Below, one piece after another: positions 62,674 to 64,000 of a stretch of DNA of 64,000 bases. This DNA is from Chryseobacterium contaminans (GTDB lineage Bacteria > Bacteroidota > Bacteroidia > Flavobacteriales > Weeksellaceae), in assembly GCF_001684955.1 (NCBI RefSeq), contig NZ_MAYF01000024.1, positions 1 through 64,000 on the forward strand, written 5' to 3'. The position numbers and the translations under genes were made by a program. The notes below the pieces were generated by a model that had not been told where the DNA came from, made no database searches, and saw nothing but the letters and a program-made list of their open reading frames with translations. Within the stretch, counting starts at the first letter, position 1; every line of letters begins with the position of its first letter.

Positions 62674-63909
62674 ATGATTTCCTTTACCCCGTTACAAACA
62701 TTAAAAAATGTTGAGTTCAGAAATCTTCTTACCGGGAGATTTTTTATTGTTTTAGCTTTCAGAATGCTTGCCACTTTATTGGGATGGTGGGTATACCAAT
62801 TAACCAAAGATCCTTTTTCAATTGGTCTTATCGGACTTTCTGAGGTTATTCCTGCCGTTAGCTGTGCTTTATATGCAGGGCACGTTATTGATATGAATGA
62901 AAAAAAGAAGCTCCTGCTGATCTGTAATTACGCTTATATTTTTCTGATCGGCTTACTTTTAATTCCTGCTTTTTTCAATGTTCAAATGCATTTTACAGGA
63001 CATCAGATCACTTATTACATTTATGGAGTTATTTTTTTCACCGGAATAGCAAGGGCTTTCATTGGCCCTATTGTTCCTTCAATGATTCCTAAAATCGTAA
63101 AGAAAGAAAACCTTCCTAATGCTGTCACGCTTAATCAGGCTACATTCCTTATTTCTTCGGTATGCGGACATGCTATTGGCGGGCTTCTGATCGGATATAT
63201 TGGTATACAATGGACATTGGTTGTGATTTTATCCCTGATATTTATAGCTTCCCTGTTTTTCTGGCAACTTAATAAGCAATATTCAGAAAATAAAAAAGAA
63301 ACAGTAGATGTAGTGGAAAGCATGCGTGAAGGAATTTCTTATATCTTTAAAACAAAGGAAATTTTAGGCGCCTTATGTCTGGATATGTTTGCTGTATTAT
63401 TTGGGGGAGCAGTGGCTATGATTCCGGTATTTGCTACAGACATTCTGAACTCAGGAGCAGAAGGTTTCGGCTTACTGAATGCAGCTTCTGATATTGGTTC
63501 TATGTGCATCATTACACTTTTATCTATTGTTCCTTTACGAAAAAACCAAGGGAAAATACTTCTTGCAGTGGTTACAGGATTTGGAATTTGTATCATTGGA
63601 TTCGGGTTATCCAAACTTTACTGGCTTTCATTTATGTTTCTGGTATTAAGTGGAATGCTTGATGGTATTTCTGTAGTTATCAGAGGAACTATTGTACAGC
63701 TCAAAACCCCTGACCATATAAGAGGACGTGTATTGAGTGTAAATTCCATCTTCATTATGTCCAGCAATGAAATGGGGCAGTTTGAAAGCGGATTAATGGC
63801 TAAAGCATTAGGTGTAGTCCGCTCCGTGGTATTTGGCGGATGTATGACTGTCCTGGTTGCTCTGATTGTTGGAAGCACTAACCCTAAGCTAAGAAAGATG
63901 CAATATTGA
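62674..63909 (+). CDS. Major facilitator superfamily transporter
   Basis: A 411-residue membrane protein with about 12 hydrophobic segments. It resembles the MFS_3/EntS-like group: NLLTGRFFIVLAFRMLATLL at the N-terminus, NAVTLNQATFLISSVCGHA at the fourth helix, and RGTIVQLKTPDHIRGRVLSV near the C-terminus. Such proteins export siderophores or drugs; the substrate here is unknown. I start at the ATG at 62674; a TTG at 62668 adds two residues. Confidence 0.92.
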   Translation: MISFTPLQTLKNVEFRNLLTGRFFIVLAFRMLATLLGWWVYQLTKDPFSIGLIGLSEVIPAVSCALYAGHVIDMNEKKKLLLICNYAYIFLIGLLLIPAFFNVQMHFTGHQITYYIYGVIFFTGIARAFIGPIVPSMIPKIVKKENLPNAVTLNQATFLISSVCGHAIGGLLIGYIGIQWTLVVILSLIFIASLFFWQLNKQYSENKKETVDVVESMREGISYIFKTKEILGALCLDMFAVLFGGAVAMIPVFATDILNSGAEGFGLLNAASDIGSMCIITLLSIVPLRKNQGKILLAVVTGFGICIIGFGLSKLYWLSFMFLVLSGMLDGISVVIRGTIVQLKTPDHIRGRVLSVNSIFIMSSNEMGQFESGLMAKALGVVRSVVFGGCMTVLVALIVGSTNPKLRKMQY

Positions 63910-63967
63910 TAATCTTATCGCCAATTGATTTAAAAACACTTAAATCAATTAAAATTAAATATATACA

Positions 63968-64000
63968 AATAAGGATAGGACATTTTCTATCCTTATTTTT
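63968..64000 (+). terminator. Terminator at the right edge
   Basis: AATAAGGATAG (63968-63978) pairs with CTATCCTTATT (63987-63997) across an 8-base loop and ends in T residues at the window edge. It ends the MFS gene. Confidence 0.75.

Overview
The window is chromosomal DNA from a member of the Bacteroidota, most likely a Chryseobacterium-like flavobacterium (Weeksellaceae). The evidence is AT-rich DNA, almost no Shine-Dalgarno sequences, promoter-like boxes of the Bacteroidota type (TAnnTTTG, once with a TTTG box 19 bases upstream), an infB with a long Gly/Asn/Gln-rich N-terminal linker, and small lipoproteins with flavobacterial-style signal peptides. The genus is an inference; no rRNA gene is present to confirm it.

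Layout. (1) 1-4855, minus strand: the housekeeping operon rimP-nusA-infB (infB runs off the left edge), with a good promoter and a terminator-like hairpin in its leader. (2) 4965-47044: one large surface-polysaccharide locus, probably for an O-antigen or similar glycan exported by an ABC transporter. It holds nucleotide-sugar genes (ugd, rfbB, rfbA), a Wzm/Wzt-type exporter whose ATPase has a C-terminal extension, two sets of FdtA/QdtA ketoisomerase plus DegT aminotransferase for dTDP-3-amino-3,6-dideoxyhexose (with one acetyltransferase), 17 glycosyltransferase-like genes, an asparagine-synthase-like amidotransferase, a methyltransferase, several acyltransferases, and two carrier-protein systems. 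rmlC, rmlD, wzx and wzy are not seen. (3) 47041-51119: a truncated DUF2306-like gene, then a plus-strand group made of a beta-carbonic anhydrase, a small secreted protein, a SulP anion transporter and a second beta-carbonic anhydrase. (4) 51259-59382, minus strand: pth, a lipoprotein, three tandem paralogous secreted proteins, and mfd. (5) 59633-63909, plus strand: a lipoprotein, a Lys/Ala/Pro-rich secreted protein with a C-terminal repeat, a GH3-family protein, a small lipoprotein and an MFS transporter.

The most interesting part is 32017-39191 on the minus strand: FkbH-like protein, acyl carrier protein, MBOAT, SGNH-like protein, then a second MBOAT and SGNH-like protein. This copies the logic of the Dlt system (DltA loader, DltC carrier, DltB MBOAT, DltD), but the adenylating loader is replaced by an FkbH enzyme. 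FkbH enzymes are known to load a glyceryl group from 1,3-bisphosphoglycerate onto a carrier protein. I infer a trans-membrane system that adds glyceryl (or another C3 acyl) groups to the polysaccharide, with two output modules. A second carrier protein paired with a KAS III-like enzyme (43474-44718, minus strand) suggests that another unusual acyl group is made in the same locus.

Functions come from reading motifs in the translated sequence; no database search was run. Exact donor and acceptor sugars of the glycosyltransferases cannot be read from the sequence.
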